Below are positions 44,264 to 53,459 of a stretch of 64,000 bases of DNA, one piece after another (position 1 is the stretch's first letter; the number at the start of each line of letters is the position of its first letter). The translations under genes and the position numbers were made by a program. Below the pieces are notes generated by a model. It did not search any database, was not told the origin of the DNA, and was given only the letters and a program-made list of their open reading frames with translations. Source of the stretch: JABFWF01 sp035539135 (lineage in GTDB: Bacteria > Pseudomonadota > Gammaproteobacteria > Xanthomonadales > Xanthomonadaceae); the NCBI GenBank assembly GCA_035539135.1, contig DATLJD010000012.1:62001-126000 (forward strand), read 5' to 3'.

Positions 44264-46210
44264 ATGGACATCCGCCAGTTCCACGCCGCGTTCTTCGAGG
44301 AGAGCCGCGAGAACCTCGCGGCGATGGAGCGCGGCCTGCTCGCGCTGGAGTCGGCGCAGGGCGACGGCGAGACCATCCACGTGGTGTTCCGCGCCGCGCA
44401 CTCGATCAAGGGCGGCGCGGCGACCTTCGGCTTCTCCGCGATCACCGACCTCACCCACCTGCTGGAAACCCTGCTGGACGAGGCCCGCGGCGGCAAACGA
44501 GCGCTCGCCGGCGAGGCGATCGGCGCGCTGCTGGCGGCGGTGGACGTGCTGCACGGCCTGCTGGCCGCGGCCGAGCACGGCGAGGCGATCGACGAGGTCG
44601 CGCTGGCGCGCGCGCGCGCCGGGCTGGAGCGCATGCTCGGCAGCGAGGCCGGCGCGGTCGCCGCCGCGGCGAAGGCCGCGGACGCGGCGCCGGAGCGCTG
44701 GACCGTCGGCTTCACGCCCGCGCCGTCGCTGTTCCTGAGCGGCAACGACCCGCTGCGGATCCTGCGCGAACTCGCCGAGCACGGCCCGGTCACCGCGCGC
44801 TGCCGCGACGAGCGGCTGCCGCCGTTCGCCGAACTGGACCCGCATACCGCCTACCTCGCCTGGGACCTGGAGTTGCCGGGCGCGGTGCCGCGCAAGGCGA
44901 TCGCCGAGGCCTTCGCCTGGGTCGAGGACGAGTGCGAACTGTCCATCGACGCGGTCGCGCCGGAGGCCCCACCGGCGGCGGCCGAGGCCGAGGCCGAGAT
45001 CGGCAACGTCGCCCAGTTTTCGCGGCGCGCGTCCGACAGCGACGGTTCCATCCGCGTCGCGGTGACCAAAGTCGACGCGTTGATCAACCTGGTCGGCGAA
45101 CTGGTCATCACCCAGGCGATGTTGCGCCAGCGTTCGGCCGGACTCGATCCGGTCGCGCACGAGCCGCTGCTGGCCGGCCTCGAGCAGCTTGAACGCAACA
45201 CCCGCGACCTGCAGGAAGCGGTGATGGGCGTGCGCATGCTGCCGGTCGAATTCGCCTTCAGCCGCTTCCCGCGGATGGTGCGCGACCTCGCCTCGCGGCT
45301 GGACAAGAAGGTGCGCCTGCGCACCGCCGGCGAAGGCACCGAGCTCGACAAGGGCATGATCGAGAAGATCGTGGACCCGCTGGTGCACCTGGTGCGCAAT
45401 GCGATCGACCACGGCCTGGAAGCGCCGGCCGAGCGCCGCGCCGCCGGCAAGGACGAGACCGGCACCCTGAGCCTGTCGGCCGCGCACCAGGGCGGCCACA
45501 TCGTCATCGAGATCAGCGACGACGGCCGCGGCCTGGATCGCGCGCGGATCCTGCGCAAGGCGCTCGAGCGCAACATCCCGGTGCCGGAGAACCCGACCGA
45601 CGCGCAGGTCTGGGACCTGGTGTTCGCGCCCGGCTTCTCCACCGCCGAACAGCTCACCGAGCTGTCCGGCCGCGGCGTCGGCATGGACGTGGTGCGCAAG
45701 AACATCCAGTCGCTCGGCGGCCAGGTCGAGATCCGCAGCCGCCAGGGCGCCGGCACCACCGTCGCGATCCGGCTGCCGCTGACCCTGGCGATCCTCGACG
45801 GGATGTCGGTCGCGGTCGGCGGCGAGGTCTTCATCGTGCCGCTCAACACCGTGGTCGAATCGCTGCAGCCCGCGCCCGGCGATGTCCACGCGATCGCCGG
45901 CAACGGCCGCGTGCTGCGCCTGCGCGAGGAATGCATGCCGCTGGTGGACCTGGCCGCGTTCTACGGCCTGCCCGCGCGCCCGCGCGAGGGCGACGCCATC
46001 GCGGTGGTGGTCGAGAGCGGCGAGCGCCGGATGGCGCTGGAGGTCGACGCCCTGCTCGGCCAGCAGCAGGTGGTGGTCAAGAACCTGGAGGCGAACTACC
46101 GGCGCGTGGCCGGCGTCTCCGGCGCGACCATCCTCGGCGACGGCCGGGTCGCGCTGATCGTGGACGCGGGCGGCCTGGGCGCCGCGCTGCGGCTGCCGGC
46201 GGCGGCGTGA
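44264..46210 (+). CDS. cheA: Chemotaxis histidine kinase CheA (system 2)
   Basis: 648 aa. HPt H46 (FRAAHSIKGGAATFGF), a P2-like region (WTVGFTPAPSLFLSGNDPLRILREL) that the first CheA lacks, then P3 (KVDALINLVGELVITQAML), HATPase (HLVRNAIDHGLEAPA; LSGRGVGMDVVRKNI) and P5. The P2 domain suggests this enzyme phosphorylates both CheY2 and the CheB at 54079. It belongs to the STAS-CheY-CheA-CheW-MCP-CheR-CheD-CheB operon. Confidence 0.95.
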   Translation: MDIRQFHAAFFEESRENLAAMERGLLALESAQGDGETIHVVFRAAHSIKGGAATFGFSAITDLTHLLETLLDEARGGKRALAGEAIGALLAAVDVLHGLLAAAEHGEAIDEVALARARAGLERMLGSEAGAVAAAAKAADAAPERWTVGFTPAPSLFLSGNDPLRILRELAEHGPVTARCRDERLPPFAELDPHTAYLAWDLELPGAVPRKAIAEAFAWVEDECELSIDAVAPEAPPAAAEAEAEIGNVAQFSRRASDSDGSIRVAVTKVDALINLVGELVITQAMLRQRSAGLDPVAHEPLLAGLEQLERNTRDLQEAVMGVRMLPVEFAFSRFPRMVRDLASRLDKKVRLRTAGEGTELDKGMIEKIVDPLVHLVRNAIDHGLEAPAERRAAGKDETGTLSLSAAHQGGHIVIEISDDGRGLDRARILRKALERNIPVPENPTDAQVWDLVFAPGFSTAEQLTELSGRGVGMDVVRKNIQSLGGQVEIRSRQGAGTTVAIRLPLTLAILDGMSVAVGGEVFIVPLNTVVESLQPAPGDVHAIAGNGRVLRLREECMPLVDLAAFYGLPARPREGDAIAVVVESGERRMALEVDALLGQQQVVVKNLEANYRRVAGVSGATILGDGRVALIVDAGGLGAALRLPAAA

Positions 46211-46280
46211 GCGCCGCGCGCCGGTTCAAGAATCCCGCGCCACGGCCGTTGTCGTGGCTGTCACTGCGTCGAACGTTCCC

Positions 46281-46781
46281 ATGAGCACGCCTGCCGATAC
46301 CGCCCCCGCCTGCGAATACCTGACCTTCACCCTCGGCGCCGAGGAATACGGCGTGGACATCCTGAAGGTGCAGGAGATCCGCGGCTACGACGCGGTCACC
46401 CGGCTGCCGGAGGCGCCCGACTACATCAAGGGCGTGATCAACCTGCGCGGCCTGATCGTGCCGGTGGTGGACATGCGGGTGAAGTTCGGCCTCGCGCACG
46501 CCGAGTACGGCCCGACCACGGTGATGATCGTGCTCAACGTCGGCCAGCGCGTGGTCGGGATGGTGGTGGATGCCGTCTCCGACGTGCTCCAGCTCGACGC
46601 CGCCCAGATCAGCGCCGTGCCGGACCTGGCCGGCAGCGCGATCGACCGCAAGTTCCTCACTGGCATCGGCCTGGTGGACGAGCGCATGCTGGTGCTGATC
46701 GACATCGAGCGGCTGATGACCAGCGCCGAGATGGGCCTGGTCGCCGAGGCGGTGGATGCGCTGGAGGCCGAGGCGGCCTGA
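46281..46781 (+). CDS. cheW: Chemotaxis coupling protein CheW
   Basis: 166 aa, plain CheW: YLTFTLGAEEYGVDILKVQEIRGYD, YIKGVINLRGLIVPVVDMRVKFGL, and GMVVDAVSDVLQL. Links MCPs to CheA. It is 70 nt after cheA2; the MCP that follows is separated by repeats and an opposite-strand tonB-like gene, and has its own promoter. Confidence 0.96.
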   Translation: MSTPADTAPACEYLTFTLGAEEYGVDILKVQEIRGYDAVTRLPEAPDYIKGVINLRGLIVPVVDMRVKFGLAHAEYGPTTVMIVLNVGQRVVGMVVDAVSDVLQLDAAQISAVPDLAGSAIDRKFLTGIGLVDERMLVLIDIERLMTSAEMGLVAEAVDALEAEAA

Positions 46782-46820
46782 GCGCCCGGCGGGGGCGCGG
46801 CCCTCGCCCTTCGAGACTGA

Positions 46821-46955
46821 CTCGCCCTCACCCCGGCCCGCTCGCGCAAGCGGGAGAGGGGGAACGGCCGAGACCTTCGCAGCGCTGCTGTTGCATATCA
46901 CCTCTCCCGCTTGCGGGAGAGGTCGAGCGCGCCAGCGCGAGGGTGAGGGTGCGGC
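46821..46955. repeat. Paired CTCTCCCGC-type hairpin repeats after cheW
   Basis: CTCACCCCGGCCCGCTCGCG..AAGCGGGAGAGGG (46827-46860) and its inverse, CCTCTCCCGCTTGCGGGAGAGG then GAGGGTGAGGGTGCGG (46901-46953), face each other around 40 nt. The same module occurs at 14.37 kb. A second, longer element follows immediately. Confidence 0.78.
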
Positions 46956-46970
46956 TTTTAAGCCGGGACT

Positions 46971-47080
46971 CACCCCCACCCCAGCCCGTCCGGCCCTCGG
47001 GCATAGCCCTCGGGCGTTCGGCGGCGCATGTGCCAGTGGCACATGAGCGCGCCGCCTCACCCCCCGCAAGCGGGGGAGGG
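46971..47080. repeat. About 110-bp intergenic repeat, copy B (inverted relative to copy A)
   Basis: Reads CACCCCCACCCCAGCCCGTC through GGGCATAGCCCTCGGGCGTT to CCCCCCGCAAGCGGGGGAGG. Its reverse complement matches 28814-28928. It holds internal hairpins (TGTGCCAGTGGCACA; CCCCCGCAAGCGGGGG). Confidence 0.82.
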
Positions 47081-47116
47081 AGCAGCCTGCGCGGAGAAGG
47101 CGCAGCTTTCGCTGCC

Positions 47117-47146
47117 GCAAAAAGAAAACGCACCAGAAGGTGCGTT
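47117..47146 (-). terminator. Rho-independent terminator of the tonB-like gene
   Basis: On the minus strand AACGCACC-TTCT-GGTGCGTT is followed at once by TTCTTTTTG. It begins 25 nt after the stop of the gene at 47172. This is the clearest intrinsic terminator in the window. Confidence 0.92.
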
Positions 47147-47171
47147 CCCTTTCCCCTGTAAGCCGGTCAGC

Positions 47172-47480
47172 TCACAGCTTGAAGTCGAGGCGGACCTTGC
47201 CGCGGCCGCCGCCGGGGGCGAACTGCCACTGCTTGACCGCGCTCACCGCGGCCTTCTCGAAGGTGCGCGCCGGGCGGGCGTTGACCACCGAGACGCTGGT
47301 GACCTTGCCGTTGGCGTCGACGGTGAATTCGAGCTCGACGAAGCCCTGGGTGCCGGAACGCACCGCGTCGATGGGGTATTCGGGCTCGACCCGCTTGATC
47401 GGCTTGAGGTCGGCGGAGGCGGGAGTCGCGAAGGACACCGCGAGCAGCAACAGGCCGGTGGCGGCGATGAGGTGGCGCAT
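47172..47480 (-). CDS. Small periplasmic TonB-C-terminal-domain protein
   Basis: 102 aa. Signal peptide (HLIAATGLLLLAVSFATPASA, about 1-24), then only the TonB C-terminal fold: KRVEPEYPIDAVRSGTQGFVELEFTVD, VTSVSVVNARPARTFEKAAVSAVKQWQFAP. It lacks the TM anchor and Pro-rich arm, so it cannot energise transporters like TonB itself. Such lone domains are common in Xanthomonads; function is not known. Monocistronic, minus strand within a plus-strand block, with its own terminator. Confidence 0.88.
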   Translation of the reverse strand: MRHLIAATGLLLLAVSFATPASADLKPIKRVEPEYPIDAVRSGTQGFVELEFTVDANGKVTSVSVVNARPARTFEKAAVSAVKQWQFAPGGGRGKVRLDFKL

Positions 47481-47585
47481 GGGAAGCTCCGGGGCTTGCA
47501 GATGCCCCGGGAATCGGCCCGTTCGCGCAAAGCTTGAGCGCGCGTGCGCGAAAGCGTGACGCAGTGCCCGCATCGCGCGCCCGGC

Positions 47586-47610
47586 TAAAGTTCGCGGGGC
47601 GCGGGCCGAT
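47586..47610 (+). promoter_or_regulatory. Sigma-28 promoter of the MCP gene
   Basis: TAAAGTTC, 11 nt, GCCGATGC. The -35 half is one base from consensus. It lies 49 nt before the MCP ATG. Confidence 0.83.
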
Positions 47611-47658
47611 GCTGCAGGAGTGACCCGATCCGGGTGTTCCTCGCCGTCAGAGGCCCGC

Positions 47659-50331
47659 ATGCTCCGTTCCGCTTCCCCCCTCTTCGACCGCCTGCTGGCG
47701 CCCTCCACCCGGCTGATGGCGCGTTTGCGCTTCAGCCACAAGGCGATGGTGATCGGCGCGGCCTTCCTGGTCAGCTGCGCCGTGCTGGCCGGGATCATCG
47801 AGGTGCGCGCCAGCGCGGAGCTCGCCGACGCCCGCCTGCAGCGCACCGGCATCACCGGCCTGGCCCAGTTGCAGCAGACGATGCTGGCGATGCAGCGGCA
47901 CTCGCAGCTGGTGGTGCGGCGTGCGGCCAAGGAAGAGGTGGCACCGGCCGCGATCCAGGCCGCCGGCGCCGAAGTCGCGAAGCAGCTCGATGCCTTCGAC
48001 GCATGGCAGAAGGAGTCCATGGCCGGCAAGGGCCTGGACAAGCCGCTGGCGACGGTCCGCGTCGCGTGGTCCAAGGCCGCCGCGGCGCACGACGACGCGA
48101 TGCAGGCGATCGCCGACCACGATGCGGCGATCCGCCGCGTCGGCGAAGCCATGAGCCACCTGTCCGAAGCCAGCCGGCTGTCGCTGGCGACCGATCCCGG
48201 CGTGTCCTACATGGGTCGCGCCGCCGCCGAATGGGTGCCCGCGCTCGGCGAATACGCCGCCCAGCAGGGCCTGATCGGCGTGCGCGTGCTCGGCGAGGGC
48301 GCGATCTGGGTGGACGACCGCACCGGCCTCGCGGTCGCCCGCAACATGGAGGACTACGTCCACGCGCGGATCGCCCTGGAACAGAAGAACGCCGCCGCCG
48401 CGGCCCCCGCGGTCGCCGCGGTGCTGGCCAAGCCGCTGGACGCCGCCCTGGCCGCGGTGCGCCGGCAGAACGCCGCGCTGCAGACCCACGTGCTGGACGC
48501 GGAAACCCCGGACCTGCCGGTGGCGAAGATGGGCGCGCAGGTCGAGCAGACCCGGCAGGCCGTGGCCGCCGCGCTGGTCGCCGCCAATCGCGCGCTGGAC
48601 AAGGCCGCGGCGCTGCAGATCGCCGCGCTGGAGCGGCGCCAGGCGATGACCCTGGCGATCGTGCTGTGCGTGCTGCTGCTGACCGGTTACCTGTTCCTCG
48701 GCTTCACCCGCAACACCCGGCGCTCGCTGCACGAGATCGAGGACGCCGCCGGCCTGCTCGCCCGCGGTCAGTTCCCGCAGGCGGTCGCCGTGCGCAGCCG
48801 CGACGAGCTGCGTGGCATCGCCGACAGCCTGGAATCCGCCATCCGCACCCTGCGCAGCTTCGAGCAGGGGCAGCGCAAGCTGTTCGAGGCGCACCAGGCC
48901 GGCCAGATCGGCGAGCGCCTGGACACCGATTCGTTCGAGGGCGCGTTCGGGGTGATGGCCGACGAGATCAACACCCTGGTCGGCTCGCACATCGACATGA
49001 ACATGCGCGTGATCGAGGTGGTCAGCGCCTACGCGCAGGGCGACCTGTCGCAGGACATCGAGCGCTATCCCGGCGAGAAGGCGCGCGTCACCGAGGCGGT
49101 GGACGCGGTCAAGGCCGGCATGCTGGCGGTCAACGCCGAGATCAAGGCGCTGGTCGACGCTGCGGTCGCCGGTGACTTCAGCCGCCGCGGCGACGCCCAG
49201 CGCTTCGCCTTCGTCTACCGCGAGCTGGTCGAGGCGCTCAACACCCTGATGGCGACCGCCGACGGCGGCCTCGCCGAGGTCGGCGCGCTGCTCTCGGCGA
49301 TCGCCGACGGCGACCTCAACCGCCGCATCGAGACCGACCTGCCCGGCCAGTTCGGCCGCCTCGCCGCCGACGCCAACCGCACGGTCGAGCAGCTGACCCA
49401 GATCGTCGCCCAGATCCGCATCGGCAGCGACGCGATCAACGCCGCCGCCGGCGAGATCGCCGCCGGCAACAACGACCTGTCGCAGCGCACCGAGCAGCAG
49501 GCCGCGTCGCTGGAGGAGACCGCGTCCTCGATGGAGGAGCTCACCTCCACCGTGCGCCAGAACGCCGACAACGCGCGCCAGGCCAACCAGCTCGCGCTGG
49601 GCGCCGCTGACGTCGCCGAGCAGGGCGGCGCGGTGGTCGGCCAGGTGGTCGACACCATGAGCGCGATCAGCCATTCGTCGAAGAAGATCGCCGACATCAT
49701 CGGCGTGATCGACGGCATCGCCTTCCAGACCAACATCCTCGCGCTGAACGCGGCGGTCGAGGCCGCGCGCGCCGGCGAGCAGGGCCGCGGCTTCGCGGTG
49801 GTCGCCTCCGAGGTGCGCTCGCTGGCGCAGCGCTCGGCCAACGCCGCCAAGGAGATCAAGGCGCTGATCACCGATTCGGTCGGCAAGGTCGAGGAAGGTT
49901 CGGCGCTGGTCGACCGCGCCGGCCGCACCATGGGCGAGATCGTGCAGAGCGTGAAGCGCGTGACCGACATCATCGCCGACATCGCCGCCGCCTCCGCCGA
50001 GCAGAGTGCCGGCATCGAGCAGGTCAACCAGGCGATCACGTCGATGGACGAGGGCACCCAGCAGAACGCGGCCCTGGTCGAGGAAGCATCGGCCTCCGCG
50101 CGCGCCCTGGAGCAGCAGGCCGAACAGCTGGTCGACACGGTGGCGGTGTTCCGGGTCGATGCGGCGCGCCTGGCCGAGGTGGAACGCCCGCAGGCCGCGG
50201 TGGTGGAGATGCCGGCGCCGCGATCGCGTCGCGCCGCCACGCCGCCGGCGCCGACCCGTGCCGCCACCCGCGCGCGGCGTCCGCAACCGGTGATGGCCGG
50301 CACCGAGGACAACGCCTGGCAGGAATTCTGA
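47659..50331 (+). CDS. Methyl-accepting chemotaxis protein with CheR-docking tail
   Basis: 890 aa; ATG at 47659. TM1 at about 29-48, a periplasmic helical ligand domain of about 280 residues, TM2 at about 330-349, then an extended HAMP-rich segment (350-570), long for the family, and the signalling hairpin (IDGIAFQTNILALNAAVEAARAGEQGRGFAVVASEVRSL region). Methylation-site helices are present (LSQRTEQQAASLEETASSMEEL). The last residues NAWQEF fit the W-x-x-F pentapeptide that tethers CheR/CheB, and cheR lies downstream. Ligand unknown. Confidence 0.95.
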   Translation: MLRSASPLFDRLLAPSTRLMARLRFSHKAMVIGAAFLVSCAVLAGIIEVRASAELADARLQRTGITGLAQLQQTMLAMQRHSQLVVRRAAKEEVAPAAIQAAGAEVAKQLDAFDAWQKESMAGKGLDKPLATVRVAWSKAAAAHDDAMQAIADHDAAIRRVGEAMSHLSEASRLSLATDPGVSYMGRAAAEWVPALGEYAAQQGLIGVRVLGEGAIWVDDRTGLAVARNMEDYVHARIALEQKNAAAAAPAVAAVLAKPLDAALAAVRRQNAALQTHVLDAETPDLPVAKMGAQVEQTRQAVAAALVAANRALDKAAALQIAALERRQAMTLAIVLCVLLLTGYLFLGFTRNTRRSLHEIEDAAGLLARGQFPQAVAVRSRDELRGIADSLESAIRTLRSFEQGQRKLFEAHQAGQIGERLDTDSFEGAFGVMADEINTLVGSHIDMNMRVIEVVSAYAQGDLSQDIERYPGEKARVTEAVDAVKAGMLAVNAEIKALVDAAVAGDFSRRGDAQRFAFVYRELVEALNTLMATADGGLAEVGALLSAIADGDLNRRIETDLPGQFGRLAADANRTVEQLTQIVAQIRIGSDAINAAAGEIAAGNNDLSQRTEQQAASLEETASSMEELTSTVRQNADNARQANQLALGAADVAEQGGAVVGQVVDTMSAISHSSKKIADIIGVIDGIAFQTNILALNAAVEAARAGEQGRGFAVVASEVRSLAQRSANAAKEIKALITDSVGKVEEGSALVDRAGRTMGEIVQSVKRVTDIIADIAAASAEQSAGIEQVNQAITSMDEGTQQNAALVEEASASARALEQQAEQLVDTVAVFRVDAARLAEVERPQAAVVEMPAPRSRRAATPPAPTRAATRARRPQPVMAGTEDNAWQEF

Positions 50332-50386
50332 TCCACCGCAATTTCGCGGCGGCGCCGGCGACGGCGTCGCCCGTTCCCCCTCACGG

Positions 50387-52600
50387 ATGATGTCCATGGC
50401 GCACGCCTCCACGCCCGACCCCGACCATGCGCCAGCGCCCGGCGCCGACGACAGCGCATCCGCCGCGCCGCAGCCGCCCGACGAGCTGGACGACCTGGTG
50501 GGCATGGCGGCGCGGCTGCTGGACACGCCCTTCGCCATCATCGCGATCGCCGCCGGCGACCACTTCCGGATCGTCGCCCAGCGCGGCATGGAGGGCGCGG
50601 TCGCGCTCCCGCGCGAGCACGCGATCTGCCGCGCGCTCGGCCCGCGCACGCCGCTGCTTCAGATCGGCGACGCCCGCCTCGACGCGCGCTTCCGCAACGA
50701 CGCGATGGTGCTGCGCGAGGACGGCGTGCGCTTCTACCTGGGCGCGGCCCTGCTCGACGGCCAGGGCCGCACGCTCGGCGTGCTCAACGTCGCCGACCGG
50801 CAGCCGCGGGCGGCGGTCGGCGGCGACGCCCTTACCGGCATCCAGCAGCTGGCACGGATCGCCGCGCGGCTGGTCGAGCAACGCCTGCTGCAGCGCCACC
50901 AGCGGATCGCCGAGCGGCTGGCGCGCGACGACTATCGCGCGGTGGTGGTCGCCGACTCCGAGGGCCTGATCTGCCACGCCAACGCCGCCGCGAGCGACCT
51001 GTTCGACGGCGCGGTGGCGCCCGGCATGGCGCTGGCGTCGCTGTTTCCGCTGGACCTGCAACGCGATGCCGACGGCCTGCCGGACTGGCTGGCGGCGCCG
51101 CTGCGCACCGGCGTGGGCGCCGCCCTGCCGGATACCCGCGACCTGCGCATCGCCGGCCGCGACGGCGGCGTGCGCACGCTGGAGGTCGCGCGCCGGCCCT
51201 GGCACGCGGACGACGAGCGCGGCATGGCGCTGCTGCTGCGCGACGTCACCGGGCGCCGCCTGCTGCGCGCGCGCCAGGAGCGCATGGCGCAGAAGGACGA
51301 ACTGACCGGGCTGGCGCGGCGCGGCGCGTTCCTGTCGGCGCTGACCGCGCTGCTGGCCGAGGGCGCGCACCCGCTCGGCGTGGCCCTGGTCGGCCTGGAC
51401 AGTTTCCGCACCATCAACGACACCCTCGGCCACACCATCGGCGACGCCGTGCTGCAGGTCGTCGCCGCGCGCCTGCAGGCCGGGCTGCCGGCGGGCGCGC
51501 AGCTCGCGCGCTTCGGCGGCGACGAGTTCGCCCTGCTCTACCCGCGCACCGACGGCGAGGCGATCGACGCCCAGTTGCGCTCGGTGCTGCTCGACCTCGC
51601 CCGTCCCTGCCAGGTCGACCAGCACCTGGTCCACATCGAGGCCAGCGTCGGCGCGGCGATGGCCGACGCCACCGCCGGCAGCGACGAGCTGATCGCGCGC
51701 GCCGACCTCGCCATGCAGCGCGCCAAGCGCAACGGCGGCCGCCAGCTGCGCTACTTCGAGCCGGGCATGCGCACCGAGGCGCTGGACCGGCGGCAACTCG
51801 ACCTCGAGCTGCGCCGCGCCTGCCGCGACGAGGAGTTCGAGCTGCACTACCAGCCGCAGGTCTGCCTCACCACCGGCGTGCCGACCGGCGCCGAGGCGCT
51901 GCTGCGCTGGCGCCATCCGCAGCGCGGCCTGCTGACCCCGGACAAGTTCATCGACGCGCTCGCGGAAAGTTCGGTCGGTCCCGCGGTCGGCCGCTGGATC
52001 CTCGAGCGCGCCTGCCAGGACGCGGCGACCTGGCCGATCGTGGACGGCCGCCGGCTCGCGGTCGGCGTCAACCTGTTCCCGGTCCAGCTGGACCACGAGC
52101 GGCTGCCCAACGAGGTCGAGCACGCGCTCAACCGCAGCGGCCTGACCGCCGCGCACCTGGAACTGGAACTGACCGAAAAGATCGCGCTCGGCGACGACGA
52201 CGGCAGCGCCGCCGACGCGCTGGCGGCGCTGCGCGCGCGCGGCATCCGGGTCGCCTACGACGACTTCGGCACCGGTTACGCCTCGCTGTCGATCCTGCGC
52301 CGGCTGCCGGTGGACCGGGTCAAGATCGACCGCTCCTTCGTCCGCGACGTCCTCGCCAACCGCGGCGACGCGGCGATCGTGCGCTCGATCCTGCTGATCG
52401 CGCGCAACTTCGACCTGCGGGTGATCGCCGAGGGCGTGGAGACGCCGGAACAGGCCGAGCTGCTGCAGGGCCTCGGCTGCCAGGAGGCGCAGGGCTACCT
52501 GTATTCCCCGGCGCTGCCGCCGCGCGAGTTCTCCCGCTGGCTGGCCGCGCGGCTGCGCAGCACCTCGCTGCAGCAGATGTCCGTGGCGGGCCATGCCTGA
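50387..52600 (+). CDS. GAF-PAS-GGDEF-EAL cyclic-di-GMP enzyme
   Basis: 737 aa, soluble. GAF (about 30-165), PAS (about 185-300), GGDEF (about 305-470, intact RFGGDEFALLY) and EAL (about 480-725: GAEALLRWRHP, VNLF, LELTEK, DDFGTGYASLS, KIDRSFV, AEGVETPEQ, all catalytic residues kept). Both cyclase and phosphodiesterase sites look functional, so it may switch with its GAF/PAS input. It shares 8 nt with cheR and has no own promoter I can see, so it ties c-di-GMP level to the chemotaxis operon. Confidence 0.93.
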   Translation: MMSMAHASTPDPDHAPAPGADDSASAAPQPPDELDDLVGMAARLLDTPFAIIAIAAGDHFRIVAQRGMEGAVALPREHAICRALGPRTPLLQIGDARLDARFRNDAMVLREDGVRFYLGAALLDGQGRTLGVLNVADRQPRAAVGGDALTGIQQLARIAARLVEQRLLQRHQRIAERLARDDYRAVVVADSEGLICHANAAASDLFDGAVAPGMALASLFPLDLQRDADGLPDWLAAPLRTGVGAALPDTRDLRIAGRDGGVRTLEVARRPWHADDERGMALLLRDVTGRRLLRARQERMAQKDELTGLARRGAFLSALTALLAEGAHPLGVALVGLDSFRTINDTLGHTIGDAVLQVVAARLQAGLPAGAQLARFGGDEFALLYPRTDGEAIDAQLRSVLLDLARPCQVDQHLVHIEASVGAAMADATAGSDELIARADLAMQRAKRNGGRQLRYFEPGMRTEALDRRQLDLELRRACRDEEFELHYQPQVCLTTGVPTGAEALLRWRHPQRGLLTPDKFIDALAESSVGPAVGRWILERACQDAATWPIVDGRRLAVGVNLFPVQLDHERLPNEVEHALNRSGLTAAHLELELTEKIALGDDDGSAADALAALRARGIRVAYDDFGTGYASLSILRRLPVDRVKIDRSFVRDVLANRGDAAIVRSILLIARNFDLRVIAEGVETPEQAELLQGLGCQEAQGYLYSPALPPREFSRWLAARLRSTSLQQMSVAGHA

Positions 52601-53459
52601 GGTCACCGCCGGCGCGCGCGCGGAACAGGTGGCGCAGGCGCGGGACCAGCGCGCCTTCGCCTTCCACGAGCGCGACTTCCGTCGCATCGCGGCCCTGATC
52701 CGCGCCCGCGCCGGCATCCACCTCGGCGACCACAAGCGCGACATGGTCTACAGCCGGCTGGCGCGCCGCCTGCGCACGCTGGGCCTGGCCGACTTCCGCG
52801 CCTACCTCGACCTGGTGGAGGCCGACGAGGCGGAGGCGCAGGCCTTCGTCAACGCGCTGACCACCAACCTCACCTCGTTCTTCCGCGAACCGCACCACTT
52901 CGACGCGCTGGCCGACCTGCTGCGCGCAGGCGTGCGCACGCCGGCGACGATCTGGTGCTGCGCCGCGTCCACCGGCGAGGAACCCTACTCGATCGCGATG
53001 ACCGCCTGCGAGGCCTTCGCCAGCGACGCGCCGCCGGTGCGCATCCTCGCCACCGACATCGACACCCAGGTGCTGGAGACCGCGGCCGCCGGCGTGTACC
53101 CGATCGAGCGGATCGCCTCGCTGTCGCCCGCGCGGCGGCGCCGCTTCTTCCTGCAGGGCACGGGCGCCAACGCCGGCCTGTGCAAGGTCAAGCCGGAGCT
53201 GCGCGCGCTGGTCGAGTTCCGCCCGCTGAACCTGCTCGACGGCGACTACGGGCTGCGCGGCGGCTTCGCCGCGGTGTTCTGCCGCAACGTGATGATCTAC
53301 TTCGACAAGCCGACCCAGCGCGCGGTGCTGGCGCGGATCGTGCCGCTGCTGGCGCCGGGCGCGCCGCTGTTCGCCGGCCACTCGGAGAGCTTCACCCACG
53401 CGGCCGACCTGGTCGCGTCCTGCGGCCGCACCACCTACCGCGCGGTACCGGCGCGATGA
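52593..53459 (+). CDS. cheR: MCP glutamate methyltransferase CheR
   Basis: 288 aa. N-terminal helical domain (RIAALIRARAGIHLGDHKRDMVYSRLARRL), TNLTSFFREPHHFDAL, SAM site WCCAASTGEEPYSIAM, and CRNVMIYFDKPTQRAVL. It methylates receptor glutamates from S-adenosylmethionine. Overlaps the GGDEF-EAL gene by 8 nt and cheD by 4 nt. Confidence 0.97.
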   Translation: MPEVTAGARAEQVAQARDQRAFAFHERDFRRIAALIRARAGIHLGDHKRDMVYSRLARRLRTLGLADFRAYLDLVEADEAEAQAFVNALTTNLTSFFREPHHFDALADLLRAGVRTPATIWCCAASTGEEPYSIAMTACEAFASDAPPVRILATDIDTQVLETAAAGVYPIERIASLSPARRRRFFLQGTGANAGLCKVKPELRALVEFRPLNLLDGDYGLRGGFAAVFCRNVMIYFDKPTQRAVLARIVPLLAPGAPLFAGHSESFTHAADLVASCGRTTYRAVPAR

